Positions 44,753 through 53,489 of a DNA stretch of 64,000 nt are shown in pieces. The translations under genes and the position numbers were made by a program. Location of the stretch: assembly GCF_030268065.1 (NCBI RefSeq), contig NZ_BSDD01000005.1, positions 308,487-372,486 on the forward strand, read 5' to 3'. This DNA is from Geothrix rubra (lineage in GTDB: Bacteria > Acidobacteriota > Holophagae > Holophagales > Holophagaceae). A model generated the notes under the pieces. It did no database searches, was not told where the DNA came from, and was given only the letters and a program-made list of their open reading frames with translations. The stretch's first letter is position 1, and every line of letters starts with the position of its first letter.

Positions 44753-44832
44753 GGCCGCCCCTGAGGAAAACGTGATGCCCATGGCATCGGAAGGGGAGGT
44801 GGCGAGGTTGAATTTCAGCCTGGATCGGATTC

Positions 44833-47250
44833 TTACCGGAGGGTCACCACGGTGGCGCCGGCTCCTCCCTGGTTCTGGGGAGCATCCTCCACCCGGGAGA
44901 TGCCCGGATGGCCCCGCAGGGCCTCGCGGACCGCCGCCTTCAGCCGGCCGGTGCCGTGGCCGTGGACGATGCGGATGACGCGGCGGCCGGCTGCCAGGGC
45001 CTCCTCGACAAAGCGGTAGATCTCGCTGTCCACATCGTCGCTGGCCCGTCCGATGAGGTTGATCTCCGATTCGATGTCCAGCGCCTCGGCCCGCACCCGG
45101 ACCTTTCCGGAGGCCCGGGGGGCGGCCTCCCGGGCGCCGATGGCCTCGAGCTCCCCCACCCGGCATTCCAGGCGCCGGCCCTGGAGGGTCTCCAGGGTGA
45201 CCCGGTCCCCCTTGAGGGCCAGGACCTTCCCCTCCACACCCAGGCCCCGGTGCCGGGCATGGCCCCCCTCCCGGACCTGGGGGACCTCCTCCGCGCCCGG
45301 CCGGGGGCGCCTGGGGCCCAGTTCGGCCTCCGCGATGCGGGTCAGCTGCTTCACCCGCTCGTGGGCCTCGGTGCCCAGGCGGTCGGCGTTCGCCTGGGCC
45401 TTCTGCCGGTCCTTCAGCTCCCTGACCAGGCGCTTGCCCTCGTGGTCCAGGAAGTCCAGCACCCGCGCCACCTTCTCCCGGGATTCCCGCTGGAAGGCTT
45501 CGCGTTCGGTCCAGAGCTTCTCCTCCCGCTGCCGGAGGATCTCCCGGTCCTTCTCGATGGCCGCCTCCCGCTGGCGGAGGACCTCCGCCTCCTCCTGGAT
45601 CCGCACCCGCTCCGCCTCGAGTTGCCGCAGGAAGTCCCGCCAGTCCTGCTCCCGCCGGCCCAGCACCTTCTCGGCGTGCTCGAGCAGCGGCGCGGGGAGG
45701 CCCAGCTTGGCGGCGATCGTCAGGGCCCGGCTCTGGCCCGGCTGGCCCACCAGCAGGCGGTAGGTGGGGGCGAGGCGATCCTCGTCGAACTGCACGGAGG
45801 CGTTCTGGAACCGGACGTGGCGGAGGGCCCACTGGCTGATCTCGCCGAGGTGGGTGGAGCAGAGGATCCAGCACCGGCGCCGGGAGAGCGTCTGCAGGAG
45901 GGCGATGCCGAGGGCGGCGCCCTCCTTGGGATCCGTGCCCGTACCCAGTTCGTCCAGCAGCACCAGCCCGCCATCATGGACGTTTTTCAGGATGTCCTTC
46001 AGGTGCAGGATATGGCTGCTGAAGGTCGAGAGGCTTCCGGTGATGGTCTGGTGATCGCCGATGTCCGCGTGGAGGCTGGGCAGGGCGGGGAAGCTGGACC
46101 CCTCCCGGGCGGGTACGGCGCAGCCGCAGGCCGCCAGGGCCGTGAGCAGGCCGACGGTCTTCAGCACGACGGTCTTGCCGCCGGTGTTGGAGCCGGAGAT
46201 GACGAGCCCGGGCTTCTCCGCCTCCAGCACCAGGTTCAGCGGCACCACGGGGTGGGGCAGGGGCTCCAGGCCCAGGACCTCGCGCACGGCGGGCAGCAGC
46301 AGGGGATGCCGGGCCTCCAGCAGGCACAGGCGGCCCCGCTTGGGATCGGCTTCGAGATCCGGGAGGCGGCCGTCGCAGAGGGCGGCCCAGCGCAGGAGGG
46401 CCAGGGCCTGGTCCGCTTGGGCCTGGAGGTCGCGCCAGCGGGTGAAATCCTCCCGGCGGGCCCGGAGCTCGGCCAGCAGATCCCGGAGGAAGGCCTGCAC
46501 GGCCTGGGTGTAGTCCCGGTCCGCTTCCACGAAGGCATTGTTGAGGGGCACGGCATCCATGGGCTCGATGAAGACCGTCGCGCCGCTGCCGCTGCGGTCC
46601 AGCACCAGGCCCGGCACCAGGCTCCGGCGCTCCTGGCGCACGGGCAGGCAGAGGCGGCCATTGCGCTCCACCACCAGGGGGTCCGAGAAGGCCTCCGGGC
46701 CTCCCCGGAGCAGCTTCTGGAGCTTGTTCTGCACGGCCTGCAGGGCGGCCTGGCGCTGCCGGTGGAGCTCGGCCAGGCCCGGAATCCGCAGGGGATCCAG
46801 CTGGCCGTCCGCGGTGAAGGCCTTCGCGAGACGGTCCGCCACCGGCGAAGGGTCCGGCAGCAGCGCGGCCGTCACCTGGAGCCGGTCGATGCCCAGGTGG
46901 ACGCCGGCCGGCGCGGGGCGGGCCTCCGGCCAGGCCAGGCCGGAGAGGCTCCTCAGCAGCACGGCCAGGGCCCGCAGGCCATCCCGCAGCTGCCGCCAGT
47001 GGTCCGGCTGCAGCCATCCCGCGGGATCCAGGAGCTCCTCCAGGGCCTCGTCCAGGGCCTGGACCGGCAGGAGATCCGGGGACTGGGCCCATAGGTCCTG
47101 CAGCTCGAGCTGGTGCAGGCGCCGGAGTCCGGCCCGGCCGTCCCAGGGATGCATGCTCCCCAGGGCGGTGCGGGCCTCGGCCGTGCGCGCGCCCGCCTGG
47201 ATGAGACGCACCGCTTCGGGGAATTCGAGAGCCTGGAGTTCGGGGGTCAT
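44833..47250 (-). CDS. mutS2: Endonuclease/ATPase MutS2
   Basis: This 805-residue MutS-II protein suppresses recombination and, in some bacteria, rescues collided ribosomes. Seen: a core/clamp region without the mismatch-binding domain, Walker [17 protein letters not shown], Walker [19 protein letters not shown], a long coiled coil ([20 protein letters not shown] onward) and a C-terminal Smr nuclease domain ([20 protein letters not shown]). The family Smr motif begins EINLIGR here, where other members have LDLRG. ATG at 47250 is the only start fitting the conserved N-terminus; it lacks a good ribosome site. rpsU lies just upstream with a terminator between. Confidence 0.93.
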   Translation of the reverse strand: MTPELQALEFPEAVRLIQAGARTAEARTALGSMHPWDGRAGLRRLHQLELQDLWAQSPDLLPVQALDEALEELLDPAGWLQPDHWRQLRDGLRALAVLLRSLSGLAWPEARPAPAGVHLGIDRLQVTAALLPDPSPVADRLAKAFTADGQLDPLRIPGLAELHRQRQAALQAVQNKLQKLLRGGPEAFSDPLVVERNGRLCLPVRQERRSLVPGLVLDRSGSGATVFIEPMDAVPLNNAFVEADRDYTQAVQAFLRDLLAELRARREDFTRWRDLQAQADQALALLRWAALCDGRLPDLEADPKRGRLCLLEARHPLLLPAVREVLGLEPLPHPVVPLNLVLEAEKPGLVISGSNTGGKTVVLKTVGLLTALAACGCAVPAREGSSFPALPSLHADIGDHQTITGSLSTFSSHILHLKDILKNVHDGGLVLLDELGTGTDPKEGAALGIALLQTLSRRRCWILCSTHLGEISQWALRHVRFQNASVQFDEDRLAPTYRLLVGQPGQSRALTIAAKLGLPAPLLEHAEKVLGRREQDWRDFLRQLEAERVRIQEEAEVLRQREAAIEKDREILRQREEKLWTEREAFQRESREKVARVLDFLDHEGKRLVRELKDRQKAQANADRLGTEAHERVKQLTRIAEAELGPRRPRPGAEEVPQVREGGHARHRGLGVEGKVLALKGDRVTLETLQGRRLECRVGELEAIGAREAAPRASGKVRVRAEALDIESEINLIGRASDDVDSEIYRFVEEALAAGRRVIRIVHGHGTGRLKAAVREALRGHPGISRVEDAPQNQGGAGATVVTLR

Positions 47251-47296
47251 GGAAGGGTGGAGTCCTCGGGCTTCGATCGTCAGCCTCCAGTAAAAC

Positions 47297-47322
47297 AAAA
47301 GGCCCGCTCGCGCGGGCCTTTT
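47297..47322 (-). terminator. Bidirectional terminator after rpsU
   Basis: An 11-bp stem (AAAAGGCCCGC/GCGGGCCTTTT) with loop TCGC is followed on the minus strand by TTTTGTTTT. It ends the rpsU transcript before mutS2, so mutS2 probably has its own promoter inside about 45 bp, or depends on read-through. Confidence 0.85.
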
Positions 47323-47347
47323 CACGCGGCGCGCGAGCGCTGCGGGA

Positions 47348-47554
47348 TCAACCGAGCATGCGGCGCTCCTGCGCGAGGCGCTTCAGCGTCTTCTTGCGGG
47401 CGGCGAGCATCTTCCGCTTGCGCTTGGCGCTGGGCTTCTCGTAGTGCTGGCGCTTCTTCAGCTCGCTGAGGATGCCGGACTTCTCGCACTTCCGCTTGAA
47501 GCGGCGAAGGGCGAACTCGAACGTTTCGTCTTCTTTGACCTTGACCAAAGGCAT
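47348..47554 (-). CDS. rpsU: 30S ribosomal protein S21
   Basis: This 68-residue basic protein matches S21: [20 protein letters not shown], then [20 protein letters not shown] and an Arg/Lys-rich tail. S21 joins the small subunit late and aids initiation. The ribosome site is a near-perfect AAGGAGGT seven bases before ATG, the strongest in the window, as fits a highly expressed gene. A terminator follows. S21 often lies near dnaG/rpoD; here it stands next to mutS2 instead. Confidence 0.96.
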   Translation of the reverse strand: MPLVKVKEDETFEFALRRFKRKCEKSGILSELKKRQHYEKPSAKRKRKMLAARKKTLKRLAQERRMLG

Positions 47555-47727
47555 AGGGATGCACCTCCTTCCGCAGGGGATTCGCCACCGCCACCGGAGA
47601 CCGGGACGGGACCAGGGAACGAGTCTACACCGGAAACCCTCGCAGAGCGAGGCTGAATCGGCGGCCTGGGCATTGGACCGGGTCGCGGCCTGCCGTTACC
47701 CTGGTTCTCCCCGCCTCTGGATCCCCC

Positions 47728-49731
47728 ATGCCCCGCCCCCTCCTGCTGATCGTGGACGGCGAGTCCCTCCGGACTCCGGGGCTGGTCTCCGCCATGGAGG
47801 GGGACGGCTGGACGGTGCAGTGGGTGCGGGCTTCGGAGGCCCCCGCCTTCGAATCCGCGGGGCTGGTTCCCGACCTGCTGCTGCTGGACTCGGCCACGCC
47901 CGAGGAGGCCGGCTACGACTTCGCGCGCCGCCTCCGGGTGCGCAAACCGGACCTGCCGGTGCTGGTGCTCACGGAAGGCTCCACCTCCGGCGGCGTGAAC
48001 CGCAAGGGGGTGGGAGTCCAGGGTTTCCTGGAGCGCACCCAGCCCGAGCTGGAGCTGGCCGCGGCGCTCCGGCGATTCCGTCCCGGCACCTCCCACCTCA
48101 GCAGCGAGGACATCTTCGGGGACCTGCTCGCCGACCTCGATGGCGCGCCGGCCCCCCCTCGCGATCCCTTCGCCCTCTACGAAGCCCTGCCCTCCCCGCC
48201 GGCCCCCCACGGTGCGGCCCCACCGCCGCCGCCGGCCCCCCAGACGCCCCTCAGCACCGAGGACATCTTCGGCGACGTGCTGCAGGAGGTGGAGGCCCTC
48301 TCCCGGGCCACCCCGGAGCGTGGGCGGCTGCCCCAGGCGCCCGTCCGCCTCGTGGCCCCCGTGCCCATGTCCACCGCCCCGGTGTCGGAAACGGCCGCGC
48401 CCGAGGCGCTGGGCCCTTCGGACTTCACGCTCAGCGGCATCTCCGGGGTGAACGATCCCTTCTCCTGGGAAGCCTCCCGCGAGGGCGGAGGCGCGCCCGC
48501 CGGGACGCCTCCGCCGGGGCTCCCCCCGTCCGGCGTCGCCGGGCACCCGGAGGTGCTGGAGGAATACGGGAACTACTACCTCCTCGAGAAGATCGCCGTG
48601 GGCGGCATGGCGGAGCTCTTCAAGGCCCAGCAGCGGGGCGTGCAGGGCTTCCAGAAGATCGTGGCCATCAAGCGCATCCTGCCGCACTTCAGCGACAACG
48701 AGGATTTCGTCACGATGTTCATCGACGAGGCCAAGCTGGCGGCCCAGCTGACCCATCCGAACATCGTGCAGATCTTCGACCTGGGCAAGGCGGGCAGCTC
48801 CTACTACATCGCCATGGAGTACGTGAACGGCCGGGACCTCCGGACGCTGCTGAAGAAGGTGCGGGAGTACCGGCTGCCCTTCCCGGAGCAGGTGGCGGCC
48901 TTCGTCACCATGAAGGTGGCCTCCGCCCTGGACTACGCCCACCGCAAGCGGGGCTTCGACGACCGGGAGCTGAAGCTGGTCCACCGGGACATCAGCCCCC
49001 AGAACATCCTCCTCTCCACGGACGGGGCGGTGAAGCTCGTGGACTTCGGCATCGCCAAGGCCGCCAGCAAGGCCAGCCACACGGTGGCGGGCGCCCTGAA
49101 GGGCAAGCTGCTCTACATGAGCCCCGAGCAGGCCACCGGCCAGCCCCTGGACAACCGGTCGGACCTGTATTCCCTGGGGCTCGTGCTCTTCGAGCTGCTC
49201 ACCGGGGAGCGCTGCTTCCAGGCGGATTCCGAGCTCGGCGTGCTGGAGAAGGTGCGCCTGGGCCGGATCGCGGACCTGCACACCCTGAACCCGGGGGTGT
49301 CCCGGGACATGGTGGCCATCGTCAGCCGGGCCCTGCAGAAGGGCGTGGACCACCGCTATCCCTCGGCCCGCTTCATGGAGCGCGACCTGCGGGACTTCCT
49401 CCAGCGCCAGGGTGCCCCCATCACCGAGCACGACGTGGCGGAGTACATGGAGGCCCTGCTGGTGGGTCCGAAGGAACGCCTGGAGGAACTGCTGGCGGCC
49501 CGCTTCCCCCAGGTGGCCAGCCTCAGCAGCGGCTCCTATCGGGTGCCCGCAGGGCGATCCGGGGAGACCACGACCACCGCCCGGACGCGTGCCGACACGG
49601 CGCCGGGCCTCGAAGCCGCCCCCGAGGGGCCGGTCGCCCCGCCGCAGCCGCGCCCGCGCTGGCTGCTCCCGGTGATCCTCGTTCTCACCGTCCTGCTGGT
49701 GACGCTCCTCTGGATCGCCGCCCGGAGCTGA
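47728..49731 (+). CDS. Receiver-like Ser/Thr protein kinase with C-terminal membrane anchor
   Basis: This 667-residue protein starts with a receiver-like domain (1-118) that keeps the phosphoacceptor-type Asp (LLLLDSATPEE). It has VDGE in place of the acidic pair and lacks the conserved Lys, so it is a probable pseudoreceiver. A disordered Pro-rich linker contains two near-identical motifs, LSSEDIFGDLL and LSTEDIFGDVL. The Hanks-type kinase (about 278-545) has AVGGMAELFKA, VAIKRI, LVHRDISPQNILL, LVDFGIAK and YMSPEQ, all catalytic residues present. A C-terminal helix (LLPVILVLTVLLVTLLWI) anchors it, so the kinase faces the cytoplasm. Confidence 0.88.
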   Translation: MPRPLLLIVDGESLRTPGLVSAMEGDGWTVQWVRASEAPAFESAGLVPDLLLLDSATPEEAGYDFARRLRVRKPDLPVLVLTEGSTSGGVNRKGVGVQGFLERTQPELELAAALRRFRPGTSHLSSEDIFGDLLADLDGAPAPPRDPFALYEALPSPPAPHGAAPPPPPAPQTPLSTEDIFGDVLQEVEALSRATPERGRLPQAPVRLVAPVPMSTAPVSETAAPEALGPSDFTLSGISGVNDPFSWEASREGGGAPAGTPPPGLPPSGVAGHPEVLEEYGNYYLLEKIAVGGMAELFKAQQRGVQGFQKIVAIKRILPHFSDNEDFVTMFIDEAKLAAQLTHPNIVQIFDLGKAGSSYYIAMEYVNGRDLRTLLKKVREYRLPFPEQVAAFVTMKVASALDYAHRKRGFDDRELKLVHRDISPQNILLSTDGAVKLVDFGIAKAASKASHTVAGALKGKLLYMSPEQATGQPLDNRSDLYSLGLVLFELLTGERCFQADSELGVLEKVRLGRIADLHTLNPGVSRDMVAIVSRALQKGVDHRYPSARFMERDLRDFLQRQGAPITEHDVAEYMEALLVGPKERLEELLAARFPQVASLSSGSYRVPAGRSGETTTTARTRADTAPGLEAAPEGPVAPPQPRPRWLLPVILVLTVLLVTLLWIAARS

Positions 49732-49807
49732 TCCCCAGCACAAACGATTCAGGATAGACTCGGCTTTCGCGTCCCCCCGTCCCCATTCCCGCAATCCGGA
49801 GTTCCCC

Positions 49808-50041
49808 ATGGATCTGAGCCAGGACCAGCACGCCTTCTACGAGACCACCCGCGAGCGCTGCCGCCAGGAAGTGGAGCAGATCAACAACACCATCGCCTCC
49901 GAGGTGCAGCGGGTGAAGGACCTCCTCACCAGCCTGAGCAACCGGAAGACCGCCGTCCTCCAGATGTACGGGGCCGCCTGCGAGGTGCTGGGCGTGGAGA
50001 ACGACCTGGCCGAAGAGTCCGGGATCGATATCGAGTTCTAA
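49808..50041 (+). CDS. Small helical coiled-coil protein
   Basis: This 77-residue acidic protein is predicted almost fully helical (FYETTRERCRQEVEQINNTI, VQRVKDLLTSLSNRKTAVLQ). It contains two Cys and has no membrane segment or known domain. ATG is preceded by CGGAGTTCCCC. It lies 76 bp after the Ser/Thr kinase gene on the same strand and ends right before the palindromic element at 50.05 kb. The function is unknown; it could be an adaptor for the kinase (position only). Confidence 0.6.
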   Translation: MDLSQDQHAFYETTRERCRQEVEQINNTIASEVQRVKDLLTSLSNRKTAVLQMYGAACEVLGVENDLAEESGIDIEF

Positions 50042-50042
50042 G

Positions 50043-50125
50043 CGACCGCCGGGTGGCGTAAGACGCTCCGGGGGAGCGTCTGGAGCCGGGACCCGGCGAG
50101 GAGCTTATGCCACACGACCGCCGGG
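50043..50125 (+). repeat. Palindromic element related to the miaB insertion
   Basis: Between two copies of CGACCGCCGGG (50043-50053 and 50115-50125) lies a nested structure. The outer arms GTGGCGTAAG (50053-50062) and CTTATGCCAC (50104-50113) pair with one G-T wobble. Inside are a 9-bp stem AGACGCTCC-GGG-GGAGCGTCT (50061-50081) and a small GCCGGG-A-CCCGGC palindrome (50085-50097). The plan (outer stem, 9-bp stem with GGG loop and TCC/GGA closing, small GC palindrome, flanking direct repeats) matches the element at 20.0 kb. It sits between convergent genes. Confidence 0.65.
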
Positions 50126-50145
50126 GCGAAGCCTAGACGGGTGGC

Positions 50146-50340
50146 GAGGGGCGCTGCCGCGCAGCGCTCCGAGCTGGGCCCCCGTCAGGTTGAGCATCGC
50201 GCCCAGGTCGGCCCCTGCCCTGAACGGATCGAGGGGCGCTGCCGCGCAGCGCTCCGAGCCGGGCCCCCGTCAGGTTGAGCATCGCGCCCAGGTCGGCCCC
50301 TGCCCTGAACGGATCGAGGGGCGCTGCCGCGCAGCGCTCC
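50146..50340. repeat. 85-bp tandem repeat, 2.3 copies
   Basis: Units start at 50146, 50231 and 50316; the first two are 85 bp and differ at only about one base, the third is 25 bp before it diverges. Each begins with GAGGGGCGCTGCCGCGCAGC, holding a 7-bp stem (GCGCTGC-CGC-GCAGCGC). Each also contains CAGGTTGAGCATCGCGCC, which resembles the 3' end of the adjacent minus-strand zinc-ribbon gene (GAGGTTGAGCATCGGCGCC), so the unit may derive from that gene end. The 85-bp length breaks reading frames, so it is not coding. Confidence 0.75.
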
Positions 50341-50354
50341 CGGCCGGGCCCCGC

Positions 50355-50612
50355 CTAGCGCTTGAGGTTGAGCATCGGCGCCGCGCACTTCCGGCAGTTG
50401 GAGAGGTGCGGCGGGTTCTTCTCCCCACAGTGGCTGCAGACCTGGATACGGGCCTGCTTCCGGCGCCACAGGCGCAGGTAGAGGACACCCAGGAGGATCA
50501 CCAGCAGGAGCCCCTTCTGCCAGCCCTGCAGCACGATGCCTGTGGGGCTCCAGGGCTTCTCGGGCTTGGCGGGCTGCTCCTGCAGGCTGACGGCGGGCTG
50601 TCGGACGCTCAT
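50355..50612 (-). CDS. Small membrane zinc-ribbon protein
   Basis: This 85-residue protein has one membrane helix (GLLLVILLGVLYLRLW, about residues 34-49) followed by a four-cysteine zinc ribbon (VCSHCGEKNPPHLSNCRKC). It is thus a membrane-anchored ribbon facing the cytoplasm. It is the last gene of the psd-scpB unit and overlaps scpB by ATGA. The function is unknown. Its 3' end appears to have seeded the tandem repeat that follows. Confidence 0.7.
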   Translation of the reverse strand: MSVRQPAVSLQEQPAKPEKPWSPTGIVLQGWQKGLLLVILLGVLYLRLWRRKQARIQVCSHCGEKNPPHLSNCRKCAAPMLNLKR

Positions 50613-51283
50613 GGCTCGGAACCTTCTTCGGGGGATTCGGGCACGATCTCCATGGCGCCTTCCCCGAAGAGCCCGTCCTCGGGCAGCGGCGGCTCCAGGG
50701 CGGCCAGGGCCTCGACCTCCAGGCGACCTTCCCCGAAGTCGCCGAGCTGGGGCAGGTCGTGGAGGCTCTTGAGGCCGAAGTGCAGGAGGAAGGCCTGGGT
50801 GGTGGCGTACATCATGGGCCGGCCCACCACCGGCTTGCGGCCGGCGGGCGTGATGAGCTGGCGCTCCATGAGGCTCTTCACCTGGTTGGCGCTGCTGGTG
50901 ACGCCGCGGATGGCGTTCAGCTCCGTGATGGTGACGGGCTGGCGGTAGGCGATGATGGCCAGGGTCTCGATCTGGGCCGGCGTGAGCTTCCCGCTGCGGG
51001 TGACGGTCACCAGCTTGGCGACCATGTCCTTGTAGACGGGGCTGGTGGCCATGCGCCAGCCGCCGCCGACCTCCAGCAGCCGCAGGCCGCTGGCGCCCTG
51101 CAGGCGCTCCTGGAGCTTCTCGATGCCCTGCTGGAGCGCCCCGTCGCCAAGGCCCGTCAGCTCCCGCAGGCGGGCCAGGTCCAGCACCTCGCCCGCCGCC
51201 GTGAAGAGCGCCTCCAGGGCGCCCGGCAGGTCGCCGCCCTCGTCCCAGAGGGGATCCTGGTGGAAGATCTCCGTGTCGTTCAC
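50609..51283 (-). CDS. scpB: Segregation and condensation protein ScpB
   Basis: ScpB is the winged-helix kleisin partner of the SMC condensin that compacts and separates chromosomes. The 224-residue protein has two winged-helix domains. It carries the family segments TPAQIETLAIIAYRQPVTITE, IRGVTSSANQVKSLMERQLI and GRPMMYATTQAFLLHFGLKS. The start is GTG at 51283, overlapping the psd stop (GTGA). scpA is not adjacent, which is unusual. The acidic C-terminal tail is typical. Confidence 0.92.
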   Translation of the reverse strand: MNDTEIFHQDPLWDEGGDLPGALEALFTAAGEVLDLARLRELTGLGDGALQQGIEKLQERLQGASGLRLLEVGGGWRMATSPVYKDMVAKLVTVTRSGKLTPAQIETLAIIAYRQPVTITELNAIRGVTSSANQVKSLMERQLITPAGRKPVVGRPMMYATTQAFLLHFGLKSLHDLPQLGDFGEGRLEVEALAALEPPLPEDGLFGEGAMEIVPESPEEGSEP

Positions 51284-52212
51284 CGGTACGCCCCCAGCCG
51301 CTGACCCACCTTCACCTCGCCCCCGGTGCGGACGGGAGCCCAGTCCTCCGCCCTCGGTCCCCCCACCAGCAGTACCACCGTAGACCCGAACTCGAAGGTG
51401 CCCAGGTCCTCGCCCGGCGTGCAGGGCAGCATCGCCACGGGGAAGCCGCCGTCCTTCGGCAGGGGCTTCCCGCCGAGCCAGCGGGGATCGATGACCACGC
51501 CACCCACATGCGTGGCGCCCACCAGCACAGCCGCCACCTCCAGGCCCTCGTCGGCGCCGGTGCCCAGGGCGGTCCAGGTGGCGCGGCGGTTGCGCTCGTA
51601 GAGGCGGGCCACGGCGCCGGTGCTGGCGTCGTTCACGGGCCACAGCTCGCCCTCCACGCGGGAGACCGCGGTGACGCGGCCCTCCAGGGGGACGTGGATG
51701 CGGTGGTAGTCCTTGGGCGCCAGGTAGAGGGTGAGGTAGTGGCCGCCCTCGAAGCGCCGGGCGCCGGGATCGTGCTTCAGCAGCTCCGTGATGCGGTAGG
51801 GAAGCCCCTTGGCCTGGATCGCGGTGTCCCGTTCGATCCGTCCGCAGGCGATGATCCGGGCATCCACGGGGCTGTTCACGAAGCCCGGAACGGGGGCCTC
51901 CTGGGGCCGGAGGCCGGGCTTCAGACGTCGGGTGAAGAGGGCCTGCAGGCTGGGATACCGCTCGAGGGGGTACTCCGCCTCGGCCATGTCCAGGTGGTAG
52001 GCCCGGGCGAAGCGGCCCAGCAGGGGCGCCCGCCAGGCGCGGGGCAGGTCGCGCTCGGCCGCCCATCCCACCACGGCCGAGCCCAGCCGCTTGGGATAGA
52101 AACCGAGCAGGCGCAGGGTCAGGGGTCCCGGTGTGCGCAGCAGCACGTAGGCCGCCCAGAGGAGGGCAAGGGCCAGCGCGGCGCGCGCAGGGGTGGGCCA
52201 GTCGAAGGGCAT
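51280..52212 (-). CDS. psd: Phosphatidylserine decarboxylase proenzyme
   Basis: Psd makes phosphatidylethanolamine. The 310-residue protein has an N-terminal membrane-associating helix (AALALALLWAAYVLL). It carries NSPVDARIIACG, the catalytic His region YHRIHVPLEGRV, and the self-cleavage site FEFGSTVVLL; the Ser of the GST triplet becomes the pyruvoyl group of the alpha chain. The length suits the membrane-type (Psd-I) enzyme. It starts a minus-strand operon psd-scpB-zinc ribbon. pssA is not in view. ATG at 52212 has GGCGGG just before it. Confidence 0.93.
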   Translation of the reverse strand: MPFDWPTPARAALALALLWAAYVLLRTPGPLTLRLLGFYPKRLGSAVVGWAAERDLPRAWRAPLLGRFARAYHLDMAEAEYPLERYPSLQALFTRRLKPGLRPQEAPVPGFVNSPVDARIIACGRIERDTAIQAKGLPYRITELLKHDPGARRFEGGHYLTLYLAPKDYHRIHVPLEGRVTAVSRVEGELWPVNDASTGAVARLYERNRRATWTALGTGADEGLEVAAVLVGATHVGGVVIDPRWLGGKPLPKDGGFPVAMLPCTPGEDLGTFEFGSTVVLLVGGPRAEDWAPVRTGGEVKVGQRLGAYR

Positions 52213-52272
52213 CCCGCCAGGATAACCCGGCTTCCGCTTCCGCCGGAGCGCCGTCCGGGCCACCATGCCTCC

Positions 52273-52908
52273 ATGGGCACGCCCTCGCTCCCGGTCCTCT
52301 CCGCCGCCTGGGCAGGGTACGGCCTGCTCCATTCCCTGCTGGCCAGCCACCCCGTGAAGCGCTGGGTCGCGGCCCGCTGGCCCCGCCTCATGCCGGCCTA
52401 CCGGCTGCTCTACAACCTGGTGGCCCTGGTCGCCCTGGTCCCCTTCGTCCTGTGGCTGCGGGGGGACCCGGGTCCCTTCCTCTGGCGCTGGACCGGGCCC
52501 TGGCGCTGGGTGGCCGATGGCCTGGGCCTGGCAGCCCTGGCTGGGCTCCTGCTGCCGGGGAGCCCCTACGACACGGCCCTCTTCCTGGGGTGGCGCTCCT
52601 GGCGCGAGCGCCGGATGGATGCCGGGGACGGCGAGCCCTTCTGTATCGGGTTCCTCCACCGCTTTGTGCGCCACCCCTGGTACGCCCTGTCGCTGGTGCT
52701 GCTGTGGACTCGCGACATGACGGCCCTCCGCCTGGTCTCGGTCCTGTGGATCACGGCCTATTTTGTCGTCGGGTCCCGGCTGGAGGAGCGGAAGCTCCTG
52801 GCCCTCCACGGCGAGCGCTACCACCGCTACCGGGCCCGGGTGGCGGGTCTGGTGCCCCTCCCCTGGAAGACCCTGAGCCGGGCCGAGGCCCGGGACCTGG
52901 AGGCCTGA
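52273..52908 (+). CDS. Isoprenylcysteine methyltransferase-like membrane protein
   Basis: This 211-residue protein has about five hydrophobic helices and the C-terminal signature of the ICMT/PEMT-like family: FVRHPWYALSLVLLW, then LEERKLLALHGERYHRYRARV with the following LVPLP. Family members bind S-adenosylmethionine and methylate lipophilic substrates, but many bacterial ones are uncharacterised (NnrU/MddA-like). The substrate here is unknown. It diverges from psd by 60 bp and is fused by TGATG overlap to the HutD-like gene, so the two are co-translated. Confidence 0.75.
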   Translation: MGTPSLPVLSAAWAGYGLLHSLLASHPVKRWVAARWPRLMPAYRLLYNLVALVALVPFVLWLRGDPGPFLWRWTGPWRWVADGLGLAALAGLLLPGSPYDTALFLGWRSWRERRMDAGDGEPFCIGFLHRFVRHPWYALSLVLLWTRDMTALRLVSVLWITAYFVVGSRLEERKLLALHGERYHRYRARVAGLVPLPWKTLSRAEARDLEA

Positions 52909-53489
52909 TGCGCTGGACCCGCCGGACGCCCCGCGAGGCCCGCCGCATGCCCTGGAAGAACGGCGGCGGGACCACCCTGGAACTGGCCGTGGAGCCGGCG
53001 GGCGCCACGCTGGAGACGGGCTTCGCCTGGCGCCTCAGCAGCGCCGAGGTGGCCGTCTCCGGGCCCTTCTCGGCGTTCCCGGGAATCGAACGGACCCTCC
53101 TCCTGATCGCCGGCGACGGCTTCCGCCTGGACTTCGGCGGGCACGGCACCGTGACCCTGGACCGATCCCTCGAGCCGGTCCGCTTCTCCGGCGACTGGCC
53201 CGCCGGGGCCATCCTGCTCGGCGGGCCCTGCGTGGACTTCAATCTCATGGCCGATCCCGCCCGCTGCCGGACCCGGCTGGAGGTCCAGCGGCTGGAGAAC
53301 TCCCGGCGCCTCTCCTTGGATGCGGCCACCGTCCTGGTGTTCGCGGCCCGGGGCGTCGTCTCGGTGCCCGCCCTGGACCTGCACCTGGGCCAGGGTCACC
53401 TCCTCCGGGTTGACGGGGGGGCAGGGGACCTGGCCCTCGTGCCGGGCTACGGAGGTGGGACCGCGGTGATCGTGGTCAGGATCGACTAG
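52908..53489 (+). CDS. HutD/Ves family cupin
   Basis: This 193-residue cupin-fold protein has the family N-terminus RRMPWKNGGGTTLELAVEP, then FAWRLSSAEVAVSGPFSAFPGIERTLLLIAG and FNLMADP. HutD accompanies histidine-utilisation genes in some Proteobacteria and Ves is a cold-linked stress protein; the biochemical role is not settled. No hut genes are nearby, so a Ves-like or unknown role is as likely. ATG overlaps the previous stop. Its own stop lies in a CTAG shared with the convergent propeller gene. Confidence 0.85.
   Translation: MRWTRRTPREARRMPWKNGGGTTLELAVEPAGATLETGFAWRLSSAEVAVSGPFSAFPGIERTLLLIAGDGFRLDFGGHGTVTLDRSLEPVRFSGDWPAGAILLGGPCVDFNLMADPARCRTRLEVQRLENSRRLSLDAATVLVFAARGVVSVPALDLHLGQGHLLRVDGGAGDLALVPGYGGGTAVIVVRID

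Noticed and set aside
50146..50340. CRISPR array
   Set aside because: The units are contiguous 85-bp tandem copies without spacers, and no cas genes are near.
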